Shown here one piece after another: positions 20,722 to 29,476 of a stretch of DNA of 64,000 nt. The position numbers and the translations under genes were made by a program. Position 1 is the stretch's first letter; every line of letters begins with the position of its first letter. The stretch is from NCBI RefSeq assembly GCF_002086455.1, contig NZ_MVHC01000001.1, positions 1-64,000 of the forward strand, read 5' to 3'. The notes beneath the pieces were generated by a model. The model searched no databases and was not told the origin of the DNA. It worked only from the letters and a program-made list of their open reading frames with translations. This DNA comes from Mycolicibacter algericus DSM 45454 (GTDB lineage Bacteria; Actinomycetota; Actinomycetes; Mycobacteriales; Mycobacteriaceae).

Positions 20722-21513
20722 CTAGATCAGCTTCTGGGCAACCAGGTACTCGGCGATCTTGGTGCCGCCATCGCCCTCGTCGGTCACCTTCTCACCGGCG
20801 GTCTTCGGCGGCTTCGGCGTCGTCGCGGTGACCTTGGAACCGGCGTTGGCGACACCGACCTCGTCGGGCTCGACCCCGATCTCGGCCAGCGTGTAAACGG
20901 TGACTTCCTTCTTCTTGGCGGCCATGATGCCCTTGAAGGACGGGAAGCGCGGCTCGTTGATCTTCTCGTTGACGCTCACCACCGCCGGCAGCGAGGCCTC
21001 CAGGGTGAACACGCCGTCGTCGGTCTCGCGCTCGCCGGTGACCTTGCCGTCGGCGACGGTCAGCTTGCGCAGGTGGGTCAGCTGCGGCAATCCCAGGTAC
21101 TCGGCGATGATCGCCGGAACCGCGCCGCCGACACCGTCGGTGGACTCGTTGCCGGCGATGACCAGCTCGGTGCCTTCGATCTGACCCAGTGCCCGGGCCA
21201 GCGCCCAGGCGGTCTGCAAGACGTCGGAGCCCTTCATGCCGTCGTCGAGGATGTGCACGGCCTTGTCGGCCCCCATCGACAGCGCCTTGCGGATCGCCTC
21301 GGTGGCCCGCTCGGGGCCGGCGGTCAGCACGGTCACGGTGCCTTCGGCGCCTTCCTTCTCGCGGAGCAGCAGCGCCTCTTCGACGGCCCGCTCGTTGATC
21401 TCGTCCAGCACGGCGTCGGCGGCGTCACGGTCCAGCGTGAAGTCACCGTCGCTGAGCTTGCGCTCCGACCAGGTGTCTGGGACCTGTTTGATCAGGACCA
21501 CGATGTTCGTCAT
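20722..21513 (-). CDS. etfB: Electron transfer flavoprotein beta subunit
   Basis: The 263-residue beta subunit binds AMP and docks the dehydrogenase partners. It begins MTNIVVLIKQVPDTWSERKL, and contains LDEINERAVEEALLLRE, the GxESTDG motif (IAGNESTDGVGG) and the partner-recognition loop region. ATG 21513 matches the family start. A GAGGAGG element lies about 13 nt upstream, rather far. The gene is divergent from the methyltransferase gene and probably controlled from the palindrome at 21596-21613. Confidence 0.95.
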   Translation of the reverse strand: MTNIVVLIKQVPDTWSERKLSDGDFTLDRDAADAVLDEINERAVEEALLLREKEGAEGTVTVLTAGPERATEAIRKALSMGADKAVHILDDGMKGSDVLQTAWALARALGQIEGTELVIAGNESTDGVGGAVPAIIAEYLGLPQLTHLRKLTVADGKVTGERETDDGVFTLEASLPAVVSVNEKINEPRFPSFKGIMAAKKKEVTVYTLAEIGVEPDEVGVANAGSKVTATTPKPPKTAGEKVTDEGDGGTKIAEYLVAQKLI

Positions 21514-21595
21514 GAGTGTGGTTCGTCCTCCTCGAAGGGGTCCTGCGGCGGCGGGCCACAAGACTTGGGTCACGATTCACGCAGCCGCACAGATG

Positions 21596-21613
21596 AGTTA
21601 CTCATGGGTAACT
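21596..21613. promoter_or_regulatory. Perfect palindrome AGTTAC-N6-GTAACT between etfB and the methyltransferase gene
   Basis: The 18-bp site has perfect 6-bp arms (AGTTAC TCATGG GTAACT) in the 197-nt divergent region, 83 nt from the etfB start and 98 nt from the opposite gene. It sits in an AT-richer patch. The form resembles operators of TetR-type fatty-acid regulators (TTAC...GTAA core). The binding protein is not identified. Confidence 0.5.
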
Positions 21614-21710
21614 TAATGCGGTTCGCCTGTACAGAGTAGCGGGTCGTGATAGGGCCACTGCGGGGTAGCCGGTTCGCGGACCGTGGCGTTCGCGTTAGCC
21701 TGCCTGTGCG

Positions 21711-22508
21711 ATGAAATCCACGAAACCCGCCGGGGACCCTGCCGGCACCCCGTCCGGCGACGCCACGTTGATGTTGACCGGCGAACGCACCATCCCCGGG
21801 CTCGACATCGAGAACTACTGGTTTCGCCGCCACGAGGTGGTCTATGAGCAGCTGGCGCCGCGCTGCACCCGCCGCGAGGTACTCGAGGCCGGGTGCGGCG
21901 AGGGGTACGGCGCCGACCTGATCGCGCAGCTGGCCAAGCGGGTGATCGGACTGGACTACGACGACGCGGCGGTGGCGCACGTAACCGCCCGGTACCCGCG
22001 GGTGGAAGCGGTGCAGGGCAACCTCGCCGAGTTGCCGTTGCCCGACGCCGCCGTGGACGTCGTCGTCAACTTTCAGGTCATCGAGCACCTGTGGGACCAG
22101 GCGCAGTTCATCGCCGAATGTGCGCGGGTGCTGCGGCCCGGCGGGCTGTTGATGATCTCGACGCCCAACCGGATCACCTTCTCCCCCGGTCGCGACACCC
22201 CGATCAATCCGTTCCACACCCGCGAGCTCAACGCCGCCGAGCTGACCGAACTGCTGGTCGACGGCGGGTTCGTGATGGACGGGATGTTCGGTGTGTTTCA
22301 CGGGCCGGCGCTGCAGCAGATGGACGCCCGCCACGGCGGTTCGATCATCGACGCCCAGATCGAGCGCGCCGTCGCAGGCGCGCCCTGGCCGGCCGGGCTG
22401 CTGGCCGATGTCGCCAGCGTCACCAGCGCAGACTTCGACATCCTCAACGCCACCGAACGCGAGATCGATGACAGCCTGGATCTGGTCGCGATCGCGGTGA
22501 GGCCGTGA
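21711..22508 (+). CDS. SAM-dependent methyltransferase (Rv3030 type)
   Basis: The 265-residue class I methyltransferase has motif I VLEAGCGEGYGADL, the acidic loop GLDYDD, motif NFQVIEHLWD and the post-motif block RVLRPGGLLMISTPNR. Rv3030 lies in the gene cluster linked to the cytosolic methylglucose lipopolysaccharides (MGLP), polymers carrying O-methyl groups; sugar O-methylation is therefore the likely job. It overlaps the GH57 gene by 4 nt (GTGA), forming a tight operon with the GH57 and GT4 genes. Confidence 0.85.
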   Translation: MKSTKPAGDPAGTPSGDATLMLTGERTIPGLDIENYWFRRHEVVYEQLAPRCTRREVLEAGCGEGYGADLIAQLAKRVIGLDYDDAAVAHVTARYPRVEAVQGNLAELPLPDAAVDVVVNFQVIEHLWDQAQFIAECARVLRPGGLLMISTPNRITFSPGRDTPINPFHTRELNAAELTELLVDGGFVMDGMFGVFHGPALQQMDARHGGSIIDAQIERAVAGAPWPAGLLADVASVTSADFDILNATEREIDDSLDLVAIAVRP

Positions 22509-24034
22509 CCGAAAAGCCTTCGGTGCCGGGTCTGTTCACCCTGGTGCTGCACACCCATCTACCCTGGCTGGCCCACCACGGCCGCTGGCCGGTCGGCGAG
22601 GAGTGGCTCTACCAGTCCTGGTCGGCGGCCTACCTGCCGCTGATGCGGGTGCTGCGGACGCTGGCCGCCGAAGGCCGCCGCAACCTGCTCACCCTCGGGG
22701 TGACGCCGGTGGTCGCGGCCCAGCTCGACGACCCGTACTGCCTCGACGGCATGCACCATTGGCTGGCGAACTGGCAGCTGCGCGCCACCCAGGCCACGAC
22801 GCTGCCGGATCTGCGTGACTTCGGCCGGCACGAGTGCGCCAAGGCCGAGCAGGCGCTCGACGATTTCGCGCTGCTGTGGCGCCACGGCGCCAGCCCCTTG
22901 CTGCGCGAGCTGACCCAGGCCGGCACCGTCGAGATGCTGGGCGGCCCGCTGGCCCACCCGTTCCAGCCGCTGCTGGCGCCGCGGTTGCGGGAGTTCGCGC
23001 TGCGGGAGGGCTTGGCCGACACCCGGGCGCGGCTGGCGCAGCGCCCCACCGGGATCTGGGCGCCGGAGTGCGCCTATGCCCCCGGCATGGAGGCCGGTTA
23101 CGCGGCGGCCGGAGTGACGCACTTTATGGTCGACGGGCCGTCGCTGCACGGCGACACCGCGCTGGGCCGACCGGTCGGTGACTCGGGAGTGATCGCGTTC
23201 GGCCGCGACCTGCAGGTCAGCTACCGGGTCTGGTCGCCCAAGTCGGGCTATCCGGGCCACGGCGCCTACCGGGATTTCCACACCTACGACCATCGCACCG
23301 GGCTGAAGCCGTCACGGGTCACCGGCCGCAACGTCGACCCGGAACACAAGGCGCCCTACGACCCGCAGCGGGCCGAGGCCGCCGTCGACACCCACGTCGC
23401 CGATTTCGTCAAGGTGGTCCGCACCCGGCTGCAGGACGAATCGGAACGAATCGGCCGGCCCGCCCATGTGATCGCCGCCTTCGACACCGAGCTGTTCGGC
23501 CACTGGTGGCACGAGGGACCGCAGTGGCTGGCCCGGGTGTTGCGGGCGCTGCCGGAGGCCGGGATTCGCGTCGGCACACTGTCGGACGCGATCGACGCCG
23601 GGTTCGTCGGGGACTCGGTCGAGCTGCCGCCGAGCTCGTGGGGCTCAGGCAAGGACTGGCAGGTGTGGTCCGGGGAGAAGGTCGCCGACCTGGTGCAGCT
23701 CAACAGCGAGGTGGTCGAGACCGCGCTGGGCGCCGTCGACAAGGCCATGGCGGCTGCCGCCACGCCGTCGGGGCCGAGTCCGCGCGACCGCGTCGCCGAC
23801 CAGATTCTGCGGGAGGCGTTGCTGACGGTGTCCAGCGACTGGCCGTTCATGGTGAGCAAGGACTCCGCCGCCGAGTACGCCCGCTACCGCGCGCAGTTGC
23901 ACGCCCACGCCACCCGGGAGATCGCCGACGCGCTGGCATCCGGGCACCGCGACGTGGCCGAACGGCTGGCCGAGGGCTGGAATCGGGCCGACGGTCTGTT
24001 CGGCGCGCTGGATGCCCGTAGGCTGCCACGGTGA
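22505..24034 (+). CDS. GH57 family 1,4-alpha-glucan branching enzyme (Rv3031 type)
   Basis: The 509-residue protein starts with the GH57 motif LVLHTHLPWLAHH. The nucleophile is E188 in GIWAPECAY and the acid/base is D327 in AFDTELFGHWWHEG, followed by the DUF1957 helical C-terminal domain. GH57 branching enzymes transfer alpha-1,4-glucan segments to make alpha-1,6 branches. In mycobacteria this gene is part of the MGLP cluster. GTG start overlaps the methyltransferase stop; a 100-nt gap precedes the GT4 gene. Confidence 0.92.
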   Translation: MTEKPSVPGLFTLVLHTHLPWLAHHGRWPVGEEWLYQSWSAAYLPLMRVLRTLAAEGRRNLLTLGVTPVVAAQLDDPYCLDGMHHWLANWQLRATQATTLPDLRDFGRHECAKAEQALDDFALLWRHGASPLLRELTQAGTVEMLGGPLAHPFQPLLAPRLREFALREGLADTRARLAQRPTGIWAPECAYAPGMEAGYAAAGVTHFMVDGPSLHGDTALGRPVGDSGVIAFGRDLQVSYRVWSPKSGYPGHGAYRDFHTYDHRTGLKPSRVTGRNVDPEHKAPYDPQRAEAAVDTHVADFVKVVRTRLQDESERIGRPAHVIAAFDTELFGHWWHEGPQWLARVLRALPEAGIRVGTLSDAIDAGFVGDSVELPPSSWGSGKDWQVWSGEKVADLVQLNSEVVETALGAVDKAMAAAATPSGPSPRDRVADQILREALLTVSSDWPFMVSKDSAAEYARYRAQLHAHATREIADALASGHRDVAERLAEGWNRADGLFGALDARRLPR

Positions 24035-24134
24035 CCCCCCTCCCGCGCGCGCGTGCGTGTCCCCGGCCCGACACGCCACGAGACGACCGTTTTTGCGCAC
24101 GCTCGCGCCGACCTCAACGACGAGGACAAGCCAC

Positions 24135-25379
24135 GTGAAGATCCTGATGGTGTCGTGGGAATACCCGCCGGTCGTGATCGGCGGGCTGGGCCGGCACGTC
24201 CACCACCTGTCCACCGCGCTGGCCGCCGCCGGGCACGACGTCGTCGTGCTGGCCAGGCGCCCGTCGGACACCGACCCGAGCACCCACCCCTCGTCGGACG
24301 AGATCAGCGAGGGCGTACGGGTCGTCGCCGCGGCCCAGGACCCGCACGAGTTCTCCTTCGGCGACGACATGATGGCCTGGACCCTGGCAATGGGGCATTC
24401 GATGGTGCGTGCCGGATTGTCGTTGAAGGTCGACGGCGGCCAAACATTGTGGCGACCCGATCTGGTGCATGCCCACGACTGGCTGGTGGCCCACCCCGCG
24501 ATCGCGCTGGCGGAATTCTATGATGTGCCTTTGGTTTCCACGATCCACGCCACGGAGGCCGGGCGCCACTCCGGCTGGGTGTCCGGTCCGCTGAGCCGTC
24601 AGGTGCACGCGGTGGAATCGTGGCTGGTCCGTGAATCCGACTCGCTGATCACCTGTTCGGCCTCGATGCGCGACGAGATCACCGACCTGTTCGGCCCCGG
24701 GCTAGCCGAAACCACCGTGATCCGCAACGGGATCGACGCCGCGCGGTGGCCGTTCGCCCGCCGCGAGCCGCGCACCAGACCACCGGAACTGCTGTTCGTC
24801 GGGCGGCTCGAATACGAGAAGGGCGTACACGACGCGATCGCGGCGCTGCCGCGGATCCGCCGGGCCCACCCGGGCACCACGCTGACCGTCGCCGGTGACG
24901 GCACCCAGCAGGACTGGCTGACCGAGTGCGCCCGGAAACATCGGGTACTCAAGGCAACCCGGTTCGTGGGGCGGTTGGACCACGACGAATTGCTGGCCAT
25001 GCTGCACCGGGCCGACGCAGCCGTGCTGCCCAGCCACTACGAGCCGTTCGGCCTGGCCGCGCTCGAGGCCGCGGCCGCCGGGACCCCGCTGGTCGCATCG
25101 AACGTCGGCGGGCTGGGTGAGGCCGTCATCGACGGCGACACCGGGATGTCGTGCCCGCCGCGCGACGTGCCCGCGCTGGCGGCGGCGGTGTGCGCGGTGC
25201 TCGATGACCCGGCCGCGGCCCAGCAGCGCGCCATGGCCGCCCGCGACCGCCTCAGCGCCGACTTCGACTGGCACACCGTCGCCGACGAGACCGCACAGGT
25301 GTACCTGGCCGCCAAACGCCGCGAGCGCGAGCCGCAGCCGCGCCGACCGATCATCGAGCACGCGCTCCCCGACAGGTAA
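24135..25379 (+). CDS. GT4 family glycogen-synthase-like glucosyltransferase (Rv3032 type)
   Basis: The 414-residue protein equals Rv3032 in length. It begins VKILMVSWEYPPVVIGGLGR with the KxGGL-like donor loop. It has the GT-B C-terminal domain with VGRLEYEKGVHD and the E-x7-E retaining signature (PSHYEPFGLAALEA). Rv3032 elongates alpha-1,4-glucan for MGLP and also glycogen or capsular glucan. GTG 24135 was chosen from the family start; the open frame begins earlier at 24012. Confidence 0.92.
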   Translation: MKILMVSWEYPPVVIGGLGRHVHHLSTALAAAGHDVVVLARRPSDTDPSTHPSSDEISEGVRVVAAAQDPHEFSFGDDMMAWTLAMGHSMVRAGLSLKVDGGQTLWRPDLVHAHDWLVAHPAIALAEFYDVPLVSTIHATEAGRHSGWVSGPLSRQVHAVESWLVRESDSLITCSASMRDEITDLFGPGLAETTVIRNGIDAARWPFARREPRTRPPELLFVGRLEYEKGVHDAIAALPRIRRAHPGTTLTVAGDGTQQDWLTECARKHRVLKATRFVGRLDHDELLAMLHRADAAVLPSHYEPFGLAALEAAAAGTPLVASNVGGLGEAVIDGDTGMSCPPRDVPALAAAVCAVLDDPAAAQQRAMAARDRLSADFDWHTVADETAQVYLAAKRREREPQPRRPIIEHALPDR

Positions 25380-25387
25380 CCCTCGGC

Positions 25388-27466
25388 GTGTGGGACCGCA
25401 TCTCGGCCGGAGTCACGCACCGTGGTTCGTGGCTGCTGGCGCTGGTCATCCTCACGGCATCGGCCGCGCTGATGGCGGTGGGCGGCCACAGCGCCGACGC
25501 CACCGCGTCGCCGGAACTGCTGCCCGGCTCCTCGGAGTCCGCCGCCGTCGCCGCGGCGCAGCACGACTTTCCGCAGGGCGAGCAGGCCGCCGCGATCCTT
25601 GTTGTCACCCGCCAAGACGGTTCAGCCCTGACACCGGCCGACCTGGCAGCCGTCGGACAGGCCCGCGACCGGATGCAGCGGGTCCCGCAGGCACTGCCCG
25701 GCGGGGCCGCCCCGGTGCCGGTCTCCGCCGACGGCCACGCCGCGATCGCCACCGTGCAACTCAGCAGCTCGCTGTCGGGCTTCGAGTTACGCGACGCAGT
25801 GCAGGCGCTGCGGTCGGCGGTGAGCGACGGACTGCCCGGTCAGCTCACCGCCCACGTCACCGGTGGTCCGGCCTTCGGCGCCGATATCGCCGACGCCTTC
25901 TCCGGCGCCAACGTCACACTGCTGGCGGTGACCGCCCTGGTGGTCGCCGTGCTGTTGATCGTCACCTACCGCTCACCGGTGCTGTGGCTGTTGCCGCTGC
26001 TGGCCGTCGCGTTCGCCGATCGGGTCGCCACCGTAGCGGGCGGGGTGATCGCCGAGGCGGCGAGGGTGAGCTTCGACGGCTCGACGTCCGGGATCACCAG
26101 CGTGCTGGTGTTCGGCGCCGGTACCAACTACGCGCTGTTGCTGATCTCGCGGTATCGCGAAGAGCTGCGGCTGGCACCCGATCACCGTGTTGCGCTGCGC
26201 GCCGCGGTGCGTGCCGCCGGCCCGGCGATCGTTGCCAGCAACGCCACCGTGGTACTGGCGCTGCTGACCCTGATCGCGGCGAGCATTCCCAGCACCCGCA
26301 GCCTGGGGATCTGCGCGGCCTGCGGGCTGGTGGTGGCGGCGGTGTTCGTGCTGCTCGTGCTTCCCCCGCTGCTGGCGTTGTGCGGGCGCAACGTCTTCTG
26401 GCCGTTCATTCCCCGCATCGGCGACGGCCCGGCCACCACCGGCTGGCGGCGGATCGCCGAGGCGGTGGGCCGCCGGCCGGTCCCGGTCTGCGCGGTCGCG
26501 GTGGTGGCGCTGGCGGTCTTGACCACCGGGCTGCTCGGTACCCGGATCGGCCTGTCGCAGACCGAGCAGTTCCGGGTTCGCGCCGACTCGGTGACCGGCT
26601 TTCAGACGCTGGCGGAGCATTTCCCCGGCGGCGCCTCGGACCCCACGGTCGTCATCGGTTCCACCGCCCGCACCGCACCGCTGCGAGAGGCCATCACCAG
26701 GGTGGCCGGGGTGACGTCGGCGGCTCCCACCGGGCTGTCGCCGGCCGGTTTGACCCGGTGGTCGGTGGTGATCGACGCCGCACCGTCCACCGCCCGGGCA
26801 TTCGACACCGTTACGGCGCTGCGGGATTCGGTCCGCGCCGCCGACCCCGGGGCACTGGTCGGCGGCGCCGACGCCCAGGCGCTCGACATCCGCGACGCCG
26901 CCGACCGCGACCGTCGGGTGCTGATCCCGGCGATCCTGACGGTGGTGCTGGTGGTGCTCTACGTACTGCTGCGGGCCGCGCTCGCCCCACCGGTCCTGGT
27001 CGCCGCGACCGTGCTCAGCGCGCTGGCCGCACTGGGCCTGGGCGGCTGGGCCGGTATTCACCTGTTCGGCTTCCCCGCGCTCGACAACGGCACCCCGCTG
27101 TTCGCGTTTCTGTTCCTGGTCGCACTCGGTGTCGACTACACCATCTTCCTGGTGACCCGCGCCCGGGAGGAGACCGACGGACAGGGCACCCGCGAGGGCA
27201 TGGTGGCCGCGGTCGCCGCCACCGGTGGGGTGATCACCAGCGCGGGAATCGTGCTGGCCGCGGTGTTCTGCGTGCTCGGTGTGCTGCCGCTGATCGTGCT
27301 GACCCAGTTGGGCATCATCGTGGGCGTCGGCATCCTGCTGGACACCTTCGTGGTCCGCACCCTGGTCATCCCGGCGCTGTTCAGCCTGATCGGCGACCGC
27401 ATCTGGTGGCCGTCGATGCCCGCAGCGTCTACAAAGACGCCAGATACCGCACCCGGTCCGCGATAA
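25388..27466 (+). CDS. MMPL/RND family transporter
   Basis: The 692-residue membrane protein has the RND/MMPL layout. One N-terminal helix (WLLALVILTASAALMAV) precedes an external domain, then five helices (NVTLLAVTALVVAVLLIVTY onward) with a YALLLISRYREE motif. The second half repeats this with a large loop and the conserved GVDYTIFLVTRAREE motif. MMPL proteins export lipids or siderophores. GTG 25388 starts 8 nt after the GT4 gene, so co-transcription with the polysaccharide cluster is likely. M. tuberculosis has no MMPL gene here. The 3' end overlaps the convergent hydrolase by 38 nt. Confidence 0.88.
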   Translation: MWDRISAGVTHRGSWLLALVILTASAALMAVGGHSADATASPELLPGSSESAAVAAAQHDFPQGEQAAAILVVTRQDGSALTPADLAAVGQARDRMQRVPQALPGGAAPVPVSADGHAAIATVQLSSSLSGFELRDAVQALRSAVSDGLPGQLTAHVTGGPAFGADIADAFSGANVTLLAVTALVVAVLLIVTYRSPVLWLLPLLAVAFADRVATVAGGVIAEAARVSFDGSTSGITSVLVFGAGTNYALLLISRYREELRLAPDHRVALRAAVRAAGPAIVASNATVVLALLTLIAASIPSTRSLGICAACGLVVAAVFVLLVLPPLLALCGRNVFWPFIPRIGDGPATTGWRRIAEAVGRRPVPVCAVAVVALAVLTTGLLGTRIGLSQTEQFRVRADSVTGFQTLAEHFPGGASDPTVVIGSTARTAPLREAITRVAGVTSAAPTGLSPAGLTRWSVVIDAAPSTARAFDTVTALRDSVRAADPGALVGGADAQALDIRDAADRDRRVLIPAILTVVLVVLYVLLRAALAPPVLVAATVLSALAALGLGGWAGIHLFGFPALDNGTPLFAFLFLVALGVDYTIFLVTRAREETDGQGTREGMVAAVAATGGVITSAGIVLAAVFCVLGVLPLIVLTQLGIIVGVGILLDTFVVRTLVIPALFSLIGDRIWWPSMPAASTKTPDTAPGPR

Positions 27467-28427
27467 CCCGTTGCGACACATCGGTATCGGGTGCCAGCAG
27501 ATCGAACGCGTGCGGGCAGCCCGGGTACACGTGCAACTCGACGGGCACTCCTGCGGCCAGCAACCGCTGTGCGTATCTGACGTCCTCCCGCGCGAAGATG
27601 TCCAGCCCGCCGACGTCGAGGTAGGCCGGCGGCAGACCGGTCAGATCATCGGCGCGAGCCGGCGCGGCATAGCCGTCCGCGGCCCCACCGGCCAGCAGTG
27701 CACTCCAGCCGGTCGCGTTGTCGTCGTAGCTCCATGTCAGCAGCGCGCCGTCGGCCGAGCCGCCATCACCGGTCCGGTCGTCGAGCATCGGGTAGATCAG
27801 CAGCTGGGCGGCGATCGACGGCCCGCCGCGGTCGCGCGCCAGCAGGCACACCCCCGTCGCCAGCCCCCCACCGGCACTGTCGCCCATCACGGCCAACCGG
27901 GACGCATCGACGCCCAGTTCGTCGGCGTGGCCGGTCAGCCAACGCAGTGCCGCATAGCAGTCCTGTAACGGCACCGGATGCGGGAATTCCGGGGCGACCC
28001 GGTAATCGACGACCAGCATCGGTACTCCGGAGGCGGCGACGTAGCCACGCACCACCGCGTCATAGAGCCCACCGAGGCGCTCCCAGTCCAGGATCATCCC
28101 GCCGCCATGCAGGTAAAGCGCCGCACTGCCCGGCTGGTCGGCGCCGGTCCGCCGATACCAGCGCAGCCCGATCGCGGTGCCATCGTGATCCACCGAGAAC
28201 TCTTGCGTCACGACGCCGGTGATCGGCGGCCGCGACGCCAGCACCTGGTTGAACATGTGGCCCGCGTTGCGCCGGCGGGTCATGACGTCGCCGACCGCCG
28301 GCGGCGGCACATCGGGCGCGTCTTCGCGCAGGGCCAGCAACGCCGCGAGCACCTGCGGGTCGGGGGGCCCGCCCATCAGCGCACCGCCCGGCGAACGGCG
28401 ATCGAAGTCGGCAGCGGCGCAATCCAT
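27429..28427 (-). CDS. Alpha/beta hydrolase, hormone-sensitive-lipase (Lip) family
   Basis: The 332-residue esterase shows the HSL oxyanion motif HGGG (107-110) and the nucleophile elbow GDSAGGG (S184). Late residues DIFAREDVRY (Asp) and GCPHAFDLL (His) complete the triad. No signal peptide is seen, so it is probably cytosolic. It would hydrolyse short-chain esters. ATG 28427 was chosen; M18 (MGGPPDP) is an alternative. It is divergent from the luciferase-like gene. Confidence 0.88.
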   Translation of the reverse strand: MDCAAADFDRRSPGGALMGGPPDPQVLAALLALREDAPDVPPPAVGDVMTRRRNAGHMFNQVLASRPPITGVVTQEFSVDHDGTAIGLRWYRRTGADQPGSAALYLHGGGMILDWERLGGLYDAVVRGYVAASGVPMLVVDYRVAPEFPHPVPLQDCYAALRWLTGHADELGVDASRLAVMGDSAGGGLATGVCLLARDRGGPSIAAQLLIYPMLDDRTGDGGSADGALLTWSYDDNATGWSALLAGGAADGYAAPARADDLTGLPPAYLDVGGLDIFAREDVRYAQRLLAAGVPVELHVYPGCPHAFDLLAPDTDVSQRVIADRVRYLASL

Positions 28428-28481
28428 TGAGTGATCATGTCGTGCGCTACCGTAACGCCGAGGAGGTGACCGGTCCGTCCC

Positions 28482-29459
28482 ATGCCGCTATTGAGCGCCC
28501 TGCGCCTGAACATGACCAATATCCCCGGCGCCGGGCACGCCCAGCGCTACCGGGCGGCACTGGAGATGGCGTCCTACGCCGATGCCCACGGGGTGACCGC
28601 GGTCGGCTGCGAAGAGCATCACCTCGCGGCAACCGGCTGGTTGCCCTCCCCGCTGCTGATGGCCGCCGCCGTCGCCGGTTGCACACAGCGGATCCGGATC
28701 AGCGTCGGAGCACTGCTGGTGCCGCTGTACGACCCGGTCCGCCTCGCCGAGGACATCGCGGTCCTCGACCAGCTGTCCACCGGACGCGTCAGTTACGTGA
28801 CCGGAGTCGGCTATCGCCCAGCCGAATACCATGCCGTCGGAAAGGATTTCCGGCGACGCGGACGGCTGATGGACGAGTGCTTGGCGGTGCTGTTACAAGC
28901 GTGGGGCGACGATCCGTTCCCGTTCAACGGCCGACTGATCGATGTGACACCCAAGCCGTACACCCGGCCGCACCCGGTGTTGTTCGTCGGCGGCATGAGC
29001 GTCGCGGCTGCCCGGCGCGCGGCCCGGTTCGGATTGCCGTTCTCACCGCCGATGCCGATGCCCGAGCTCGACGCGGTCTATCAGGCCGAGTTGGCGCGAA
29101 ACGGCAAGCAGGGGTTCGTCTTCAGCCCCCAGAACGGCAACACCGTCACGCATCTGAGCACCGATCCGGACCGGACGTGGGCCCGCTGCGGTGACTTCTT
29201 CCTCTACGAAGCACGTGAATACAGCTCCTGGGCCGTGCCGGAAGTGCCGCGCCCCAACGAAAGTCCGGCGGGTACCGTCGCCGAGTTGCGCGCGGCCGGC
29301 ACGGTGGAGGTGTTGACACCGGAGGAACTCATCGCGCAGTGCCGCGACGGACGCCCAGGGGTGACCCTGCATCCGCTGATCGGCGGCCTGCCGCTCGAGG
29401 AGGGATGGGAGAGCCTGCGGCTGCTGGTCGAGCAGGTGCTGCCCGAGCTGCAACGCTGA
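28482..29459 (+). CDS. LLM class flavin-dependent oxidoreductase
   Basis: The 325-residue luciferase-like TIM-barrel protein contains AHGVTAVGCEEHHLA, IRISVGALLVPLYDPVRLAEDIAVLDQLS (read in two parts: SVGALLVPLYDPVRLAEDIA and VLDQLSTGR) and VTGVGYRPAEYHAVGKDF. These are typical of FMN- or F420-dependent alkanal monooxygenase-type enzymes. Substrate and cofactor cannot be told; the gene is divergent from the Lip-type hydrolase and convergent with the papain-like gene. Confidence 0.87.
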   Translation: MPLLSALRLNMTNIPGAGHAQRYRAALEMASYADAHGVTAVGCEEHHLAATGWLPSPLLMAAAVAGCTQRIRISVGALLVPLYDPVRLAEDIAVLDQLSTGRVSYVTGVGYRPAEYHAVGKDFRRRGRLMDECLAVLLQAWGDDPFPFNGRLIDVTPKPYTRPHPVLFVGGMSVAAARRAARFGLPFSPPMPMPELDAVYQAELARNGKQGFVFSPQNGNTVTHLSTDPDRTWARCGDFFLYEAREYSSWAVPEVPRPNESPAGTVAELRAAGTVEVLTPEELIAQCRDGRPGVTLHPLIGGLPLEEGWESLRLLVEQVLPELQR

Positions 29460-29476
29460 TATCTGAGTCCTGAGCC

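Noticed and set aside
24012..24134. Extension of the GT4 gene upstream of GTG 24135
   Set aside because: The extra residues have no GT4 similarity and overlap the end of the GH57 gene; the 414-residue form equals the known family length.
25117..27624. An 835-codon plus-strand frame overlapping the GT4 and MMPL genes
   Set aside because: It is in another frame of two clear genes and consists almost only of Arg, Gly, Pro and Ala.
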